Assembly (NCBI RefSeq): GCF_040496035.1
Contig: NZ_JBEPJZ010000002.1
Span: 868,001-932,000, forward strand
Reading direction: 5' to 3'
DNA: 64,000 nt
Source: Agromyces sp. SYSU T00194
Lineage (GTDB): Bacteria; Actinomycetota; Actinomycetes; Actinomycetales; Microbacteriaceae
The position numbers and the translations under genes were made by a program. The notes beneath the pieces were generated by a model. The model was given only the letters and a program-made list of their open reading frames with translations, was not told the DNA's origin and made no database searches. Positions within the stretch are counted from its first letter, which is position 1. Every line of letters starts with the position of its first letter. Positions 17,541 to 27,811 of this stretch are shown one piece after another.

Positions 17541-18605
17541 TCAGTGCTGGGCGGCGCCGCGCGCGCGGCCCGAGCCCTTCAGGTCCTTGCGGAGCTCCTT
17601 CGGCAGCGAGAACATGAGGTCCTCCTCGGCCGTCTTGACCTCCTCGACCGCGCCGTACCCGGCATCGGCGAGCTCGATCAGCACCTCCTGCACGAGGCCC
17701 TCGGGCACGGATGCGCCGCTGGTGACGCCGACCGTCTCGACGCCCTCGAGCCACTCCTGCTGGATCTGCGTCGAGAAGTCGACCCGGTACGCGGCCTTCG
17801 CGCCGTACTCGAGGGCGACCTCGACGAGGCGCACGCTGTTCGACGAGTTCGCGCTGCCGACGACGATGACGAGGTCGGCGCCCTGCGCGACCTTCTTGAT
17901 CGCGACCTGGCGGTTCTGCGTGGCGTAGCAGATGTCGTCCGACGGCGGGTCCTGCAGGTTCGGGAAGCGCTCGCGCAGGCGGCGCACGGTCTCCATGGTC
18001 TCGTCGACCGACAGCGTGGTCTGCGAGAGCCAGACGACCTTGTCGGGGTCGTTCACCTCGATGTTCGGCACGTCGTCGGGGCTGTTCACGAGGGTGACGT
18101 GGTCGGGCGCCTCGCCGGCGGTGCCCTCGACCTCCTCGTGGCCCTCGTGGCCGATGAGCAGGATCTCGTAGTCGTCGCGCGCGAAGCGCACGGCCTCGCG
18201 GTGCACCTTGGTGACCAGCGGGCACGTGGCGTCGATCGCGTGCAGGCCACGGTCGGCCGCGGCACCCACGACGGCGGGCGAGACGCCGTGCGCGCTGAAG
18301 ACGATGTGCTCGCCCTCGGGCACCTCGTCGACCTCCTCGACGAAGATCGCGCCCTGCTTCTCGAGCTCGGTCACGACGTGGATGTTGTGCACGATCTGCT
18401 TGCGCACGTACACGGGCGCGCCGTAGTGCTCGAGCGCCTTCTCGACGGCGATCACCGCGCGGTCGACGCCCGCGCAGTACCCTCTCGGGGCGGCGAGCAG
18501 CACCTTCTTCTCGCCTGCGACCGGGGTATCCTTGAGCCGCCCGCGCACCGCGGGGACGCGGGGCATGCCGAGGGCGACTCGGGGGGCATCCGTGGTGATC
18601 GTCAC
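17541..18605 (-). CDS. ispH: 4-hydroxy-3-methylbut-2-enyl diphosphate reductase
   Basis: A 354-residue IspH (LytB), the last enzyme of the MEP pathway, making IPP and DMAPP from HMBPP. The three [4Fe-4S] cysteines are in GYCAGVDRA (Cys44), [11 protein letters not shown] and ICYATQNRQ, with the catalytic Glu in the TSGASVPE region context. An N-terminal extension of about 30 residues precedes the conserved [10 protein letters not shown]. It is divergent from xseA, a frequent neighbour in actinobacteria. Confidence 0.97.
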   Translation of the reverse strand: MTITTDAPRVALGMPRVPAVRGRLKDTPVAGEKKVLLAAPRGYCAGVDRAVIAVEKALEHYGAPVYVRKQIVHNIHVVTELEKQGAIFVEEVDEVPEGEHIVFSAHGVSPAVVGAAADRGLHAIDATCPLVTKVHREAVRFARDDYEILLIGHEGHEEVEGTAGEAPDHVTLVNSPDDVPNIEVNDPDKVVWLSQTTLSVDETMETVRRLRERFPNLQDPPSDDICYATQNRQVAIKKVAQGADLVIVVGSANSSNSVRLVEVALEYGAKAAYRVDFSTQIQQEWLEGVETVGVTSGASVPEGLVQEVLIELADAGYGAVEEVKTAEEDLMFSLPKELRKDLKGSGRARGAAQH

Positions 18606-18653
18606 GCCGCCAGTCTACGGGCCGCCGCCTGGGCGCCGGCCCGAGAGGAGACC

Positions 18654-19979
18654 ATGACCGACGCCCCCTCGACACGCGATGCACCGTGGCCCGTCGCCCT
18701 GCTCTCCGAGAAGCTGCGCGGCTACATCGACCGGCTCGGCACCGCCTGGGTCGAGGGCGAGGTCACCCAGTGGGGCGTCTCGAACGGCAACGTCTACGGC
18801 AAGCTCAAGGACCTCGACCGGGATGCCACGCTGAGCTTCACGCTCTGGTCGTCGGTGCGCGCGCGCCTGTCGGAGGAGTTCGCACAGGGCGATCGCGTCG
18901 TCGCGCTCGTCAAGCCGAACTGGTGGGTCAAGGGCGGCTCGCTCTCGATGCAGGTCTACGAGCTGCGCCACGTCGGACTCGGCGACCTGCTGGAGCGCCT
19001 CGAGCGCCTGCGCGCGCAGCTCGCGGCCGAGGGGCTGTTCGATCCCGCCCGCAAGCGCCCGCTGCCGTTCCTGCCCCATTGCATCGGGCTGGTCACGGGC
19101 AAGGACAGCGACGCCGAGCAGGACGTGCTGCGCAACGCACGTCTCCGCTGGCCGTCGGTCGACTTCCGCGTCGTGCACGCGGCCGTGCAGGGCGACCGCA
19201 CCGCCCGCGAGGTGAGCCGCGCGATCGAGCGGCTCGACGCCGACCCCGAGGTCGACGTGATCATCGTCGCCCGCGGCGGCGGCGACTTCCAGAACCTGCT
19301 CGGCTTCAGCGACGAGCGGGTGCTGCGCGCCGCGGCGGCCGCGACCACGCCCATCGTCAGCGCCATCGGGCACGAGGCCGACCGGCCGCTGCTCGACGAG
19401 GTCGCCGACCTCCGGGCCTCCACGCCGACGGATGCCGCGAAGCGCGTCGTGCCCGACGTGGCCGACGAGCTGGCCCGCGTGCGTCAGGCCCGTGCCCGCA
19501 TCGGCGCACGCATGACGCATCTGGTCGCCGCGGAGGTGGACCGCATCGGCCAGCTCCGCTCGCGCCCGGTGCTCGCCGACCCGCGCAGCATCGTCGACGC
19601 GCGCGCCGAGGAGGTCACACGGTGGGTCGCGCGCGGCGCCGACCTGGCCGAACGCGCGATCGAGCGCGCGGGCGTCGCGACCGACCAGCTGCACGCGCGC
19701 CTGCGTGCGCTGTCGCCGCAGGCCACGCTCGACCGCGGCTACTCGATCGTGCAGCGCACGGACGGGCGCATCGTGCGCGAGCCGGCCGACGCCCCCGCGG
19801 GCGACGAGGTGCTCGTGGCACTGCCGGTCGGCTCGATCCGCGCCGCGTCGCTCGGCCCGGGCGAGCGCGTGGACGGCGCCCCGCCCGCGGAGCATCCGGT
19901 GGCCGCATCCGCCGCCCCGACCGCGCACGCCACCGACCCCGACCCCGACCCCGACGGCCGCACCGCCGGGGCCGAATAG
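18654..19979 (+). CDS. xseA: Exodeoxyribonuclease VII large subunit
   Basis: A 441-residue subunit of the single-strand-specific nuclease ExoVII, which degrades ssDNA to short oligonucleotides in repair. Residues about 12-110 form the OB-fold ([25 protein letters not shown]). The catalytic part follows ([59 protein letters not shown]), then a helical region. The C-terminal GYSIV segment is near residue 362, followed by a disordered Ala/Pro/Asp tail. AGAGGAG precedes the ATG. Confidence 0.96.
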   Translation: MTDAPSTRDAPWPVALLSEKLRGYIDRLGTAWVEGEVTQWGVSNGNVYGKLKDLDRDATLSFTLWSSVRARLSEEFAQGDRVVALVKPNWWVKGGSLSMQVYELRHVGLGDLLERLERLRAQLAAEGLFDPARKRPLPFLPHCIGLVTGKDSDAEQDVLRNARLRWPSVDFRVVHAAVQGDRTAREVSRAIERLDADPEVDVIIVARGGGDFQNLLGFSDERVLRAAAAATTPIVSAIGHEADRPLLDEVADLRASTPTDAAKRVVPDVADELARVRQARARIGARMTHLVAAEVDRIGQLRSRPVLADPRSIVDARAEEVTRWVARGADLAERAIERAGVATDQLHARLRALSPQATLDRGYSIVQRTDGRIVREPADAPAGDEVLVALPVGSIRAASLGPGERVDGAPPAEHPVAASAAPTAHATDPDPDPDGRTAGAE

Positions 19980-19980
19980 A

Positions 19981-20220
19981 ATGGACCCCATGCCCGCCCA
20001 CGACGACATCGCCGAGCTCAGCTACGAGCAGGCGCGCGACGAACTCGTCCGCGTCGTCGGCGAACTCGAGCAGGGCGCCCCCACCCTCGAGCACTCGCTC
20101 CAGCTCTGGGAGCGCGGCGAGGCGCTGGCCGCCCGCTGCGAGGAGTGGCTCGTCGGTGCGCGCGCACGCCTCGAGGCGGCCCGTGCGGGCACGGCGGCGA
20201 GCGCCGGGGACGACGACTGA
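19981..20220 (+). CDS. xseB: Exodeoxyribonuclease VII small subunit
   Basis: A 79-residue three-helix protein: [27 protein letters not shown], then [15 protein letters not shown]. This is the XseB signature; six or so copies coat the XseA helical arm. It follows xseA after one base, and its stop overlaps the next start (TGATG). An alternative ATG at 19990 would give 76 residues, equally compatible with the family. Confidence 0.94.
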   Translation: MDPMPAHDDIAELSYEQARDELVRVVGELEQGAPTLEHSLQLWERGEALAARCEEWLVGARARLEAARAGTAASAGDDD

Positions 20221-20861
20221 TGGCCCGCGGCCCCCGCGTGGTCGCCGAGCTCGGACGACCGGAGACGCCCGCCGAGACCGCCGCGCGCAAGGCGCAGGGC
20301 GCGGCCGACCGCCGACGCCGCCAGACCGTCGGCAACCTGCTCGGCTCGCTGTTCGCGTCGCTCGGCATCGTGCTGGTCATCGTGCTGCTCGTGCCGCGCA
20401 GCGACACCCCGATCGAGCCCGACGTCGACGTCGCGTCGGTCGCCGAGCAGGCGGCCATCGCGACCTCCGAGACGCTCGCGGTGCCCGAGCTGCCCGACGG
20501 CTGGCGCGCGAACGCCGCCGAGCTGCGCACGAGCGGCGTCGACGGCGTGACCAGCTGGTACGCCGGCTACCTCACCCCGTCGGACGAGTACGTCGGCATG
20601 TACCAGGCGTTCGACGCGAACCCGACCTGGGTCGCCGAGACGCTCGCGCGCACCCTCGCGGTCGGCGTGACCGACGTCGCCGGCGTCGAGTGGACGGTCT
20701 ACGACAACCGCACCTCCGGCGACGACGTCGGCAACGCCCGCTACGGCCTCGTCACCGAGGCGGGCGGCAGCACCTTCGTGCTGCTCGGCACCGGCACCGA
20801 CGACGAGTTCGTCGCGCTCGCCGAGGCGGTCGCGCCGACCGTCGCCGCGAACCTCCCCTGA
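20220..20861 (+). CDS. DUF4245 membrane-anchored protein
   Basis: A 213-residue protein: a basic cytoplasmic N-terminus with ARKAQGAADRRRRQTVGN, one TM helix at about 40-60 and an extracellular domain of about 150 residues with WRANAAELRTSG, SWYAGYLTP and YGLVTEAGG. This is the actinobacterial DUF4245 pattern, often found with exonuclease VII and fructose bisphosphatase genes. The ATG overlaps the xseB stop by one base, so translation is coupled. Biochemical role unknown. Confidence 0.88.
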   Translation: MARGPRVVAELGRPETPAETAARKAQGAADRRRRQTVGNLLGSLFASLGIVLVIVLLVPRSDTPIEPDVDVASVAEQAAIATSETLAVPELPDGWRANAAELRTSGVDGVTSWYAGYLTPSDEYVGMYQAFDANPTWVAETLARTLAVGVTDVAGVEWTVYDNRTSGDDVGNARYGLVTEAGGSTFVLLGTGTDDEFVALAEAVAPTVAANLP

Positions 20862-20913
20862 CCCGCACCACCAGACCGCCGCATCCCCGACCGCCTCGAG
20901 AACGGACCGACCG

Positions 20914-21573
20914 ATGGCCCGCACCGACAGCCCCTTCCTCCCCGTCTCGCCCCGCGACACGTGGATCGCCCTGCGCGACGGCAACCGCCGCTTCGTCGCC
21001 GGCACCCCGGAGCACCCGCACCAGGACGTCGAGCACCGCGCCGCGCTCTCCCAGGGCCAGCGCCCGCTGGTGGCGATCTTCGGCTGCGCCGACTCGCGCC
21101 TCTCGGCCGAGATCATCTTCGACGTGGGGCTCGGCGACGCGTTCGTCGTGCGCAACGCCGGCCAGGTCGTCGCCGAGGACGTGCTCGGCTCCCTCGAGTA
21201 CGCGGTCGGCGTGCTCGGCGTGCCGCTCATCCTCGTGCTCGGCCACGACGCGTGCGGCGCCGTGCAGGCCGCGATCGACTCGCAGGCCGCCGATGCCCAG
21301 CCGTTGCCGGCGCACGTCAAGACGGTCGTCGACCGCATCGTGCCCGCCGTGCGGAAGGTCGCGGGGGTGGGCCCGGATGCCCCGGTGGAGCCCTCGCACG
21401 TCGACGCCGGGTTCGTCGGACGAGAGCACCTGCGCGACACGGTGTCCGAGATGATCGAGCGCTCCGAGATGATCAGCGAGGCGATCGCGGAAGGTACGCT
21501 GGCTGTCGTCGGGGCGAACTACCGGCTCATGGAAGGCCGGGTCGAGACCGATGTCGTCGTCGGGCAGCTCTAG
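20914..21573 (+). CDS. Beta-class carbonic anhydrase
   Basis: A 219-residue zinc enzyme interconverting CO2 and bicarbonate. Zinc ligands are Cys58 and the Asp60-Arg62 dyad in [10 protein letters not shown], with His111 and Cys114 in [15 protein letters not shown] and the [20 protein letters not shown] strand match the family. No signal peptide, so it is cytoplasmic, supplying bicarbonate for carboxylases. It sits between the xse unit and fumarase and may share their transcript. Confidence 0.95.
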   Translation: MARTDSPFLPVSPRDTWIALRDGNRRFVAGTPEHPHQDVEHRAALSQGQRPLVAIFGCADSRLSAEIIFDVGLGDAFVVRNAGQVVAEDVLGSLEYAVGVLGVPLILVLGHDACGAVQAAIDSQAADAQPLPAHVKTVVDRIVPAVRKVAGVGPDAPVEPSHVDAGFVGREHLRDTVSEMIERSEMISEAIAEGTLAVVGANYRLMEGRVETDVVVGQL

Positions 21574-21634
21574 CGCACGACGAGACCCCCGCCGGGCGGC
21601 GTCCCGGCACGCCGACGAAAGGGAAGCACACACC

Positions 21635-23041
21635 GTGGTGGACAATCAGGCCGAGTACCGGATCGAGCACGACACGATGGGCGAGGTCCGCGTCCCCGCC
21701 TACGCCCTGTACCGGGCCCAGACGCAGCGGGCGGTGGAGAACTTCCCGATCTCGGGCTCCACGCTCGAGCCCGCGCAGATCGCGGCGCTCGCGCGCATCA
21801 AGAAGGCCGCTGCACTCGCGAACGCCGAACTGGGCGTGCTCGATCGCGCCCTCGCCGACGCGATCGCCGGTGCCGCCGACGAGGTCATCACGGGCCGCCA
21901 CGACGCGCACTTCCCGGTCGACGTGTACCAGACCGGTTCGGGCACCTCGTCGAACATGAACATGAACGAGGTGCTCGCAACCCTCGCGACCGAGCGCCTC
22001 GGCTCGCCGGTGCACCCCAACGACCACGTGAACGCCTCGCAGTCGTCGAACGACGTGTTCCCGACCTCGGTGCACATCGCCGTCACGAGCGCGCTCATCG
22101 ACGACCTCATCCCCGCCCTCGACCACCTCGCGGTGTCCCTCGAGGCGAAGGCCGAGGCCTGGGCGAACGAGGTCAAGTCGGGTCGCACGCACCTCATGGA
22201 CGCCACTCCCGTCACCCTCGGCCAGGAGTTCGGCGGCTACGCCCGCCAGATCCGCCTCGGCATCGAGCGCGTGCAGTCGGCGCTGCCCCGAGTCGCCGAG
22301 GTGCCGCTCGGCGGTACCGCCACCGGCACCGGCATCAACACCCCCGCGGGCTTCCCGCAGCGCGTCATCGCGATCCTCCAGGAGGAGACCGAGCTGCCGA
22401 TCACCGAGGCGCTCGACCACTTCGAGGCGCAGGCCAACCGCGACGGGCTGGTCGAGGCATCCGGTGCCCTGCGCACCATCGCCGTGAGCCTCACCAAGAT
22501 CTGCAACGACCTCCGATGGATGGGCTCGGGCCCGAACACCGGCCTCGGCGAACTGCACATCCCCGACCTCCAGCCCGGCTCGTCGATCATGCCCGGCAAG
22601 GTCAACCCCGTCGTACCCGAGGCCGTGCTCATGGTCGCCTCCCGCGTGGTCGGCAACGACGCGAGCATCGCCTGGTCCGGCGCATCCGGCTCGTTCGAGC
22701 TGAACGTGCAGATTCCGGTCATGGGCACCGCGCTGCTCGAGTCGATCCGCCTGCTCTCGAACGCCGTGCGCGTGCTGGCCGACAAGACCGTCGACGGGCT
22801 CGAGGCGAACACCGAGCGCACGAGCGCGCTGGCCGGCATGTCGCCGTCGATCGTCACGCCGCTCAACAAGGTCATCGGCTACGAGGCCGCCGCGAAGATC
22901 GCGAAGCACTCGGTCGCCAAGGGCATCACGGTGCGCGAGGCGGTCATCGACCTCGGCTACGTCGAGCGCGGCGAGGTCACCGAGGAGCAGCTCGACGCCG
23001 CCCTCGACCTGCTGAAGATGACGCGCCCGCCGCAGGCCTAG
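21635..23041 (+). CDS. fumC: Class II fumarate hydratase
   Basis: A 468-residue oxygen-stable fumarase of the TCA cycle. It contains the superfamily signature [11 protein letters not shown], plus [14 protein letters not shown] and the [10 protein letters not shown] segment, with the catalytic His region [17 protein letters not shown]. The start is the GTG at 21635 ([18 protein letters not shown]), preceded by an AAAGGGA ribosome site. Length and motifs are complete. An enzyme of the aspartase type is excluded by the family-specific N-terminal [12 protein letters not shown]. Confidence 0.96.
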   Translation: MVDNQAEYRIEHDTMGEVRVPAYALYRAQTQRAVENFPISGSTLEPAQIAALARIKKAAALANAELGVLDRALADAIAGAADEVITGRHDAHFPVDVYQTGSGTSSNMNMNEVLATLATERLGSPVHPNDHVNASQSSNDVFPTSVHIAVTSALIDDLIPALDHLAVSLEAKAEAWANEVKSGRTHLMDATPVTLGQEFGGYARQIRLGIERVQSALPRVAEVPLGGTATGTGINTPAGFPQRVIAILQEETELPITEALDHFEAQANRDGLVEASGALRTIAVSLTKICNDLRWMGSGPNTGLGELHIPDLQPGSSIMPGKVNPVVPEAVLMVASRVVGNDASIAWSGASGSFELNVQIPVMGTALLESIRLLSNAVRVLADKTVDGLEANTERTSALAGMSPSIVTPLNKVIGYEAAAKIAKHSVAKGITVREAVIDLGYVERGEVTEEQLDAALDLLKMTRPPQA

Positions 23042-23072
23042 CTGTTGTTGGCCAGGAGGTTCTTGACGTGAA

Positions 23073-23102
23073 CGCGCCAGATATATGCGATTCGCATACA
23101 CT
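23073..23102 (+). promoter_or_regulatory. Predicted leaderless promoter with palindromic operator
   Basis: TTGACG (23073-23078) and TACACT (23097-23102) are separated by 18 bp. The perfect palindrome TATGCGA-T-TCGCATA (23084-23098) fills the spacer and touches the -10. Transcription would begin at about 23109, the A of the ATG, giving a leaderless mRNA. The MarR protein encoded by the second gene is the likely ligand; binding would block RNA polymerase directly. The elements are seen directly; function is inferred. Confidence 0.65.
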
Positions 23103-23108
23103 GTGTTC

Positions 23109-23489
23109 ATGGAATCAGTCCTAGAAAAGGCCATCAACGAATGGCATGCGGCAGTGAACTCTGGTGATCTACGTCGTTCGGCGGAGGCTGTCGGTGATCC
23201 GATCGTCGTGCTAGGGCCGAAGGGCGCGGGACCGATCTCGTCGGACCAGTTCGCTGATTGGGTTGAGCGCTCTGGGATCCGGCTCGTCCCGCGCTCGTGG
23301 CATCCGATCAGTGACCGGCTGATGGTGGTCGAGGAAGACGCGACATGGCCTGAGAATCAGACACCCACGCGTGTGGCGACGGTGTTCCGCGTAACGGACG
23401 GGAGGGCCACTGCTGCGCTCCGGTTGCCTGATCTGAGGTCGGCGCTGGATTTGGCATACATCTGTCGCGAGATGGCCGCAACAGAATGA
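23109..23489 (+). CDS. SnoaL/NTF2-like protein
   Basis: A 126-residue protein: KAINEWHAAVNSGDLRRSAEAV, then IVVLGPKGAGPISSDQFADWVERSGI and a C-terminal sheet. This pattern fits the cone-shaped NTF2/SnoaL fold, used both for binding small ligands and for isomerase or hydrolase chemistry. The start at 23109 is preferred to the upstream ATG at 23085 because the latter lies inside the predicted promoter. It overlaps the MarR gene by four bases. G+C content is visibly lower than in surrounding core genes, suggesting acquisition. Confidence 0.75.
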   Translation: MESVLEKAINEWHAAVNSGDLRRSAEAVGDPIVVLGPKGAGPISSDQFADWVERSGIRLVPRSWHPISDRLMVVEEDATWPENQTPTRVATVFRVTDGRATAALRLPDLRSALDLAYICREMAATE

Positions 23490-23926
23490 GCGCGCCAGGG
23501 CCGGGGCAGCTTCTCTTCGGTTTCGTGCGGCATTGGTCACGTCGTTCCATGGCTGGCGATGCCTCCATCGCTGAACAGGGGCGGCTGGTCTTGGCAACGG
23601 AGGCCGTGGCTGCCCTGGTCGGGCGCGAGGAGCCTGCGACAGTGAATGCGGTTGCGGACGAGATCGGCATCGATCAGAGCGGCGCGTCGCGCCTGGTCAA
23701 GAGCGCAGTCGACGCCGGCTACGTGACGCTGGTGACCAACCCAACCGATGGTCGTAGGCGTGAGGTCGCTGTCACTCCCCGCGGACGCGCTGTCCTGCGG
23801 CAGGCTCACGCATGGCAGGAACGGGTGTTCGACGAGTTGACGACAGGATGGACCCATCAGCGGCGCGTCGACTTCCAGACGGCGATGGCCGACCTCATTG
23901 CACGGTCCCACACGATCAGCGGATGA
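23486..23926 (+). CDS. MarR family transcriptional regulator
   Basis: A 146-residue winged-helix regulator. Residues about 45-105 are the DNA-binding domain: VNAVADEIGIDQSGASRLVKSAVDAGYV (recognition helix), then NPTDGRRREVAVTPRG, the wing with the conserved DGRR. It is translationally coupled (ATGA) to the NTF2-like gene before it. Its stop overlaps the transposase start after it. The palindrome in the shared promoter is its likely operator. Ligand unknown; a role in sensing a substrate of the NTF2-like protein is conjecture. Confidence 0.92.
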   Translation: MSAPGPGQLLFGFVRHWSRRSMAGDASIAEQGRLVLATEAVAALVGREEPATVNAVADEIGIDQSGASRLVKSAVDAGYVTLVTNPTDGRRREVAVTPRGRAVLRQAHAWQERVFDELTTGWTHQRRVDFQTAMADLIARSHTISG

Positions 23927-24924
23927 GTCATGCCAATGCACCGTTGACGGTCGAAGGCCGTCGTCGACTGGTGGAGCGGTGTCGGACACGCCCGATCGCG
24001 CACGTCGCCGCGGAGATGGGAGTCTCCCGCGCGACAGCGTCGAAATGGGTGAACCGGCACCGACAGTTTGGCGAGATCGGCCTGCAGGACCGTTCCTCAA
24101 CGCCGCTGCGCCAGCCAACCGCGACCGACGGCACGCTCGTTGCGCAGATCGAGCGGATGCGCCGTGACTTCAAATGGTCGGCATCGAGAATCGAGTTCGA
24201 GCTGGCGAAGGAAGGCGTCGTCATCAGCCGCCGCACGGTCACGCGCGTCCTAGCGCAGCTCGGGCTGAACCGGCGCAGGTTCATCGACCCGAGCGGGGAG
24301 CCCGACCGCGAACCACAGCGCATCATCGCCCAACGTCCCGGGCACATGATCCATATCGACGTCAAGAAGGTCGGACGCATCCCCGACGGCGGCGGCTGGC
24401 GCGTTCATGGACGAGGCAGCGCGCAGGCCCGAGCCGTCGAACGAACGAAGCAGCGCGGCGCCCGCGCAAGCTACGTCTACCTCCACTCCGCCATCGACGG
24501 ACATACCCGCCTCGCCTACACCGAGGCTCTCGACGACGAAAAGGGCGCTACCGCGGCCGAGTTCCTTGACCGGGCGAAAGAGTGGTTCGCCGCGCACGGG
24601 ATCACCTCGATAGAACGCGTCGTCACGGACAATGGCGCCTGCTACCGCGCGAAGGTCTTCGCCGAGACCGTCAGGCCCGCACGGCATCAGCGCATCACGC
24701 CCTACACGCCGCGCCACAACGGGAAAGTCGAGCGCTACAACCGGATCCTCGCGGAGGACTTCCTCTACGCCCGCACCTGGCGCTCAGAACAAGAGCGTGC
24801 AGACGCGCTGGTGCTCTGGAACCTGCACTACAACTATCACCGACCACACGGAGCACACGGCGGAAGCCCGCCCGCTGCCATCACCCCGGCCAGCGTCAAC
24901 AACGTCCTGGCCTCCTACACCTAG
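23923..24924 (+). CDS. IS481 family transposase
   Basis: A 333-residue DDE transposase. The N-terminal helix-turn-helix (TRPIAHVAAEMGVSRATASKWVNRH, residues about 20-45) is followed by a second HTH and the integrase core from about residue 140. The catalytic acids are the Asp in MIHIDVKK, the Asp in VVTDNGACY and the Glu in RHNGKVERYN. The product appears intact. The ATG overlaps the marR stop (ATGA). I could not find inverted terminal repeats or a target duplication, so mobility is uncertain. Confidence 0.93.
   Translation: MSHANAPLTVEGRRRLVERCRTRPIAHVAAEMGVSRATASKWVNRHRQFGEIGLQDRSSTPLRQPTATDGTLVAQIERMRRDFKWSASRIEFELAKEGVVISRRTVTRVLAQLGLNRRRFIDPSGEPDREPQRIIAQRPGHMIHIDVKKVGRIPDGGGWRVHGRGSAQARAVERTKQRGARASYVYLHSAIDGHTRLAYTEALDDEKGATAAEFLDRAKEWFAAHGITSIERVVTDNGACYRAKVFAETVRPARHQRITPYTPRHNGKVERYNRILAEDFLYARTWRSEQERADALVLWNLHYNYHRPHGAHGGSPPAAITPASVNNVLASYT
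23923..24924 (+). mobile_element. IS481-type insertion sequence, ends not resolved
   Basis: Only the transposase is recognisable. IS481 elements usually carry short terminal repeats within a few tens of bases of the gene. Bases 23860-23922 (inside marR) and 24925-24945 show no matching inverted pair. The insertion is either decayed at one end or has fused with the marR reading frame. The downstream side runs into a terminator hairpin at 24944. Confidence 0.55.
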
Positions 24925-24943
24925 CCGGCAGCCGCAGACGACG

Positions 24944-24978
24944 CGAGGCGCCCCCGCATCAGGAGCGGGGGCGCCTCG
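24944..24978. terminator. Bidirectional hairpin terminator
   Basis: A perfect 14-bp inverted repeat (24944-24957 with 24965-24978) with loop ATCAGGA. It lies between the transposase and the convergent phoH gene and probably stops transcription from both sides. The right arm runs into TCGTCGTT, a weak T-rich tail. Confidence 0.8.
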
Positions 24979-25007
24979 TCGTTGCCGGGGCCGAACGGAT
25001 GCCGGGC

Positions 25008-26378
25008 CTACGGCAGGTCGTTCCCGTCGAGCATCTCCGACACGAGCGCGGCGATGGCCGACCGCTCCGAGCGGGTGAGGGTGACGTGCCCGAACAGCGG
25101 GTGCCCCTTCAGCGTCTCGATGACGGATGCGACGCCGTCGTGCCGTCCCACCCGCAGGTTGTCGCGCTGGGCGACGTCGTGGGTGAGCACGACCCGCGAG
25201 TTCTGGCCGATGCGCGAGAGCATCGTCAGCAGCACGTTGCGCTCGAGCGACTGGGCCTCGTCGACGATCACGAACGCGTCGTGCAGCGATCGGCCCCGGA
25301 TGTGCGTGAGCGGCAGCACCTCGAGGATGCCCCGCTCGACGACCTCGTCGAGCACGTTCTGCGAGACGAGCGCGCCGAGCGTGTCGAACACGGCCTGGCC
25401 CCACGGGTTCATCTTCTCGCCCTGGTCGCCCGGCAGGTAGCCGAGCTCCTGGCCGCCGACGGCGTACAGCGGGCGGAAGACCATGATCTTCTTGTGCTGC
25501 TGCCGCTCGAGCACGGCCTCGAGGCCCGCACAGAGCGCGAGCGCCGACTTGCCGGTGCCGGCGCGGCCGCCGAGCGAGAGGATGCCGACCTCGGGGTCGA
25601 GCAGCAGGTCGATCGCGAGCCGCTGTTCGGCCGAGCGGCCGTGCACGCCGAACACGTCGCGGTCGCCGCGGACGAGGCGCATCGAGCGCTCCCCCGTGAC
25701 GCGGGCGAGCGCCGAGCCCCGCTCGGACTGCACGACCAGGCCGGTGTTCATCGGGAGTCCCTCGACGAGGTCGCTGTCGAGCGTCTCGTGCTCGTAGAGC
25801 AGGGCCATGTCGTCGCCGCCGAGCGCGATCTCGGACATGCCGGTCCAGCCGGAGTCGACCGCGAGCTCGTGGCGGTACTCCTCCGCGTCGATGCCGATCG
25901 AGGCGGCCTTCACGCGCAGCGGGAGGTCCTTGGACACCACGGTGACGGCGACGCCGTCGTTGGCGAGGTTCATCGCGCACGCGAGGATGCGGGAGTCGTT
26001 GTCGCCGAGGCGCAGGCCGCTCGGGAGCACGGTCGGGTTGGAGTGGTTCAGCTCGACGCGGAGCGAGCCGCCGTCACCGACCGGGATGGGGAAGTCCAGC
26101 CGCTCGTGCTCGACGCGGAGCTCGTCGAGGATGCGCAGCGCCTGACGTGCGAAGTAGCCGATCTCCGGGTCGTGGCGCTTGGCCTCCAGCTCGGTGATGA
26201 CGACCACCGGCAGGATGACCGCGTGCTCCGCGAAGCGGAACAGCGCCCTCGGATCGGACAGCAGGACGGAGGTGTCCAGGACGAAGGACCGTTCCGCCTG
26301 TGGGATCTTCGCGTCCCGGGCCCGCTCGGCCCGGCTCGTCGGCTGTGTGGTGGACTTCGGTGTTTCGAGTGAGGTCAC
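25008..26378 (-). CDS. PIN-PhoH protein (PhoH2-type RNA helicase/ribonuclease)
   Basis: A 456-residue fusion. Residues about 25-160 are a PIN domain ([36 protein letters not shown]). Residues about 250-450 are the PhoH ATPase ([15 protein letters not shown] as Walker [12 protein letters not shown] as Walker B, and the [14 protein letters not shown] region). PhoH2 proteins unwind and cut RNA. The GTG at 26378 is preferred because GGGAG lies five bases upstream; a GTG four codons earlier also exists. It stands alone. Confidence 0.93.
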   Translation of the reverse strand: MTSLETPKSTTQPTSRAERARDAKIPQAERSFVLDTSVLLSDPRALFRFAEHAVILPVVVITELEAKRHDPEIGYFARQALRILDELRVEHERLDFPIPVGDGGSLRVELNHSNPTVLPSGLRLGDNDSRILACAMNLANDGVAVTVVSKDLPLRVKAASIGIDAEEYRHELAVDSGWTGMSEIALGGDDMALLYEHETLDSDLVEGLPMNTGLVVQSERGSALARVTGERSMRLVRGDRDVFGVHGRSAEQRLAIDLLLDPEVGILSLGGRAGTGKSALALCAGLEAVLERQQHKKIMVFRPLYAVGGQELGYLPGDQGEKMNPWGQAVFDTLGALVSQNVLDEVVERGILEVLPLTHIRGRSLHDAFVIVDEAQSLERNVLLTMLSRIGQNSRVVLTHDVAQRDNLRVGRHDGVASVIETLKGHPLFGHVTLTRSERSAIAALVSEMLDGNDLP

Positions 26379-26637
26379 AACCGCTCCCACTCCGAGCTGC
26401 AGCTCGGCTCTTGCGAGCCGGCCACGCAGCTTCGGTTCGAGTCGTACGCGGCCGCCTCGACCAGGCGCCTTGCCTGATGTCTCCGACGGTACGTCCGACC
26501 CCCGACGGCGGAGGTAACCGACACGCGGAACGAAACGCGCCCGTCACGCGATCGACGCCTGCGCGTTGCCTGCGGGTCCCGAACCGGACCGCACCGGATC
26601 GGTACCCCGCCTCGATGCCGCCCGGCAGCGGGCCGGC

Positions 26638-27753
26638 TCAGAACCCGGTCGTCGAGAACGACACGAGCGCGGCGCGCAGCATGTCGAGGGTCTCCTCGTT
26701 CGTGCCGGCGTGGATCGACAGGCGCACCGTGCCGAGCCGGGTGGTCGCCGTGACGCCGTGGTTGTGCAGCGCGGCGGTCAGGGCGCTCAGCCGCTCGGGC
26801 TCGGGCTCGAGCACCACGATGCCGGCGCGCTCCCGCTCGTCGCGCGACGACGCGAGCGGCACCGCGAAGTCGTCGGCGAGGTCGATCACGTCGCTGACCC
26901 GGCGTGCGATCGACGCCTGGATCTCCGCCACGCCGACTTCGGCGATCTCCTCGAGGGCAGCGGCGAGGCGCGACTCCGCGATCGGGTCGGGTGACGACGT
27001 GCGATAGGCGCGGGCGCCGGATGCCGGTGGCGGCACCTCGCCCCACACCTCGTCGGCGTCCGTGCCGGTGTATCCCGAGAACACGGGCACGAGCAGCTCC
27101 TCCGCACGCTCCGACAGGGCGAGGAAGCCGGTGCCCCAGCCCGCACGGCACCACTTCTGGCCGCCGGACGCGATGACGTCGGCGTGCTCCCACGGGACGT
27201 CCACGACCCCGAAGCCCTGGATGGCGTCGACGATGAGCAGGCGGTCGCCGATGACCTGGCGGATGCCCTCGAGGTCGGCCAGGTACCCGGTGCGCGCGTC
27301 GACGAGGCTCACCGCGACGGCGACGGTGTTGTCGGCAAGCTGCTCGCGGACGGTGCCGGGCGTGACCCGCCCGTGGTCGGTCGCGAGCCACGCGGGCTGC
27401 ACGGTGTGCAGCGCCTCCTGGGCCCGCACGGCGGAGATCGGCAGGCTCGGGAACTCGTCGGGCGAGAGCAGCACCTGACCGGTCAGGCCGAACATGGCGT
27501 GCAGCAGCCCGGACGTCGTGTTGGGCTGGAAGCCGATGCGCTCGACGTCGAACCCGGTCAGCGCGGCGACGGCCTCGCGCAGCCGCAGGTCCTGGTCGTC
27601 GAGCACGTCGAGGCTGCCGTGCCGTGCCCGGCGCAGGAAGTCGGCGAAGACGTTGCCCTCCTCGAGCACCACCCGCGAGAGCGGTCCGAAGCGCCCGTAG
27701 TCCAGGTAGCCGGGCTCCTCGTCGAAGCCCTCGATGTAGCGGTCGAGACTCAC
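26638..27753 (-). CDS. Class V aminotransferase-fold PLP enzyme
   Basis: A 371-residue PLP enzyme of fold type I. The Schiff-base lysine is K200 in ASGGQKWCRAGWGTG and the pyridine-nitrogen Asp is D176 in LIVDAIQGFG. The N-terminal helix GNVFADFLRRAR and IGFQPNTTSGL match the cysteine desulfurase/kynureninase/epimerase group. No catalytic Cys loop of an IscS type is obvious, so an aminotransferase or lyase is more likely. Start: GTG at 27753 with GGGGGAG upstream. Substrate unknown. Confidence 0.87.
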   Translation of the reverse strand: MSLDRYIEGFDEEPGYLDYGRFGPLSRVVLEEGNVFADFLRRARHGSLDVLDDQDLRLREAVAALTGFDVERIGFQPNTTSGLLHAMFGLTGQVLLSPDEFPSLPISAVRAQEALHTVQPAWLATDHGRVTPGTVREQLADNTVAVAVSLVDARTGYLADLEGIRQVIGDRLLIVDAIQGFGVVDVPWEHADVIASGGQKWCRAGWGTGFLALSERAEELLVPVFSGYTGTDADEVWGEVPPPASGARAYRTSSPDPIAESRLAAALEEIAEVGVAEIQASIARRVSDVIDLADDFAVPLASSRDERERAGIVVLEPEPERLSALTAALHNHGVTATTRLGTVRLSIHAGTNEETLDMLRAALVSFSTTGF

Positions 27754-27811
27754 GTGGTCTCCCCCTCTCCGCCGCTCATTCTGGCAGAGCACCGCGCCGC
27801 GCGGGCAGGCC

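Noticed and set aside
23085..23108. Upstream ATG for the NTF2-like protein
   Set aside because: It lies within the predicted -10 and palindrome, so the mRNA would start after it.
24925..24945. Right inverted repeat of the IS481 element
   Set aside because: No match to any stretch upstream of the transposase start; the strong hairpin just beyond is a terminator.
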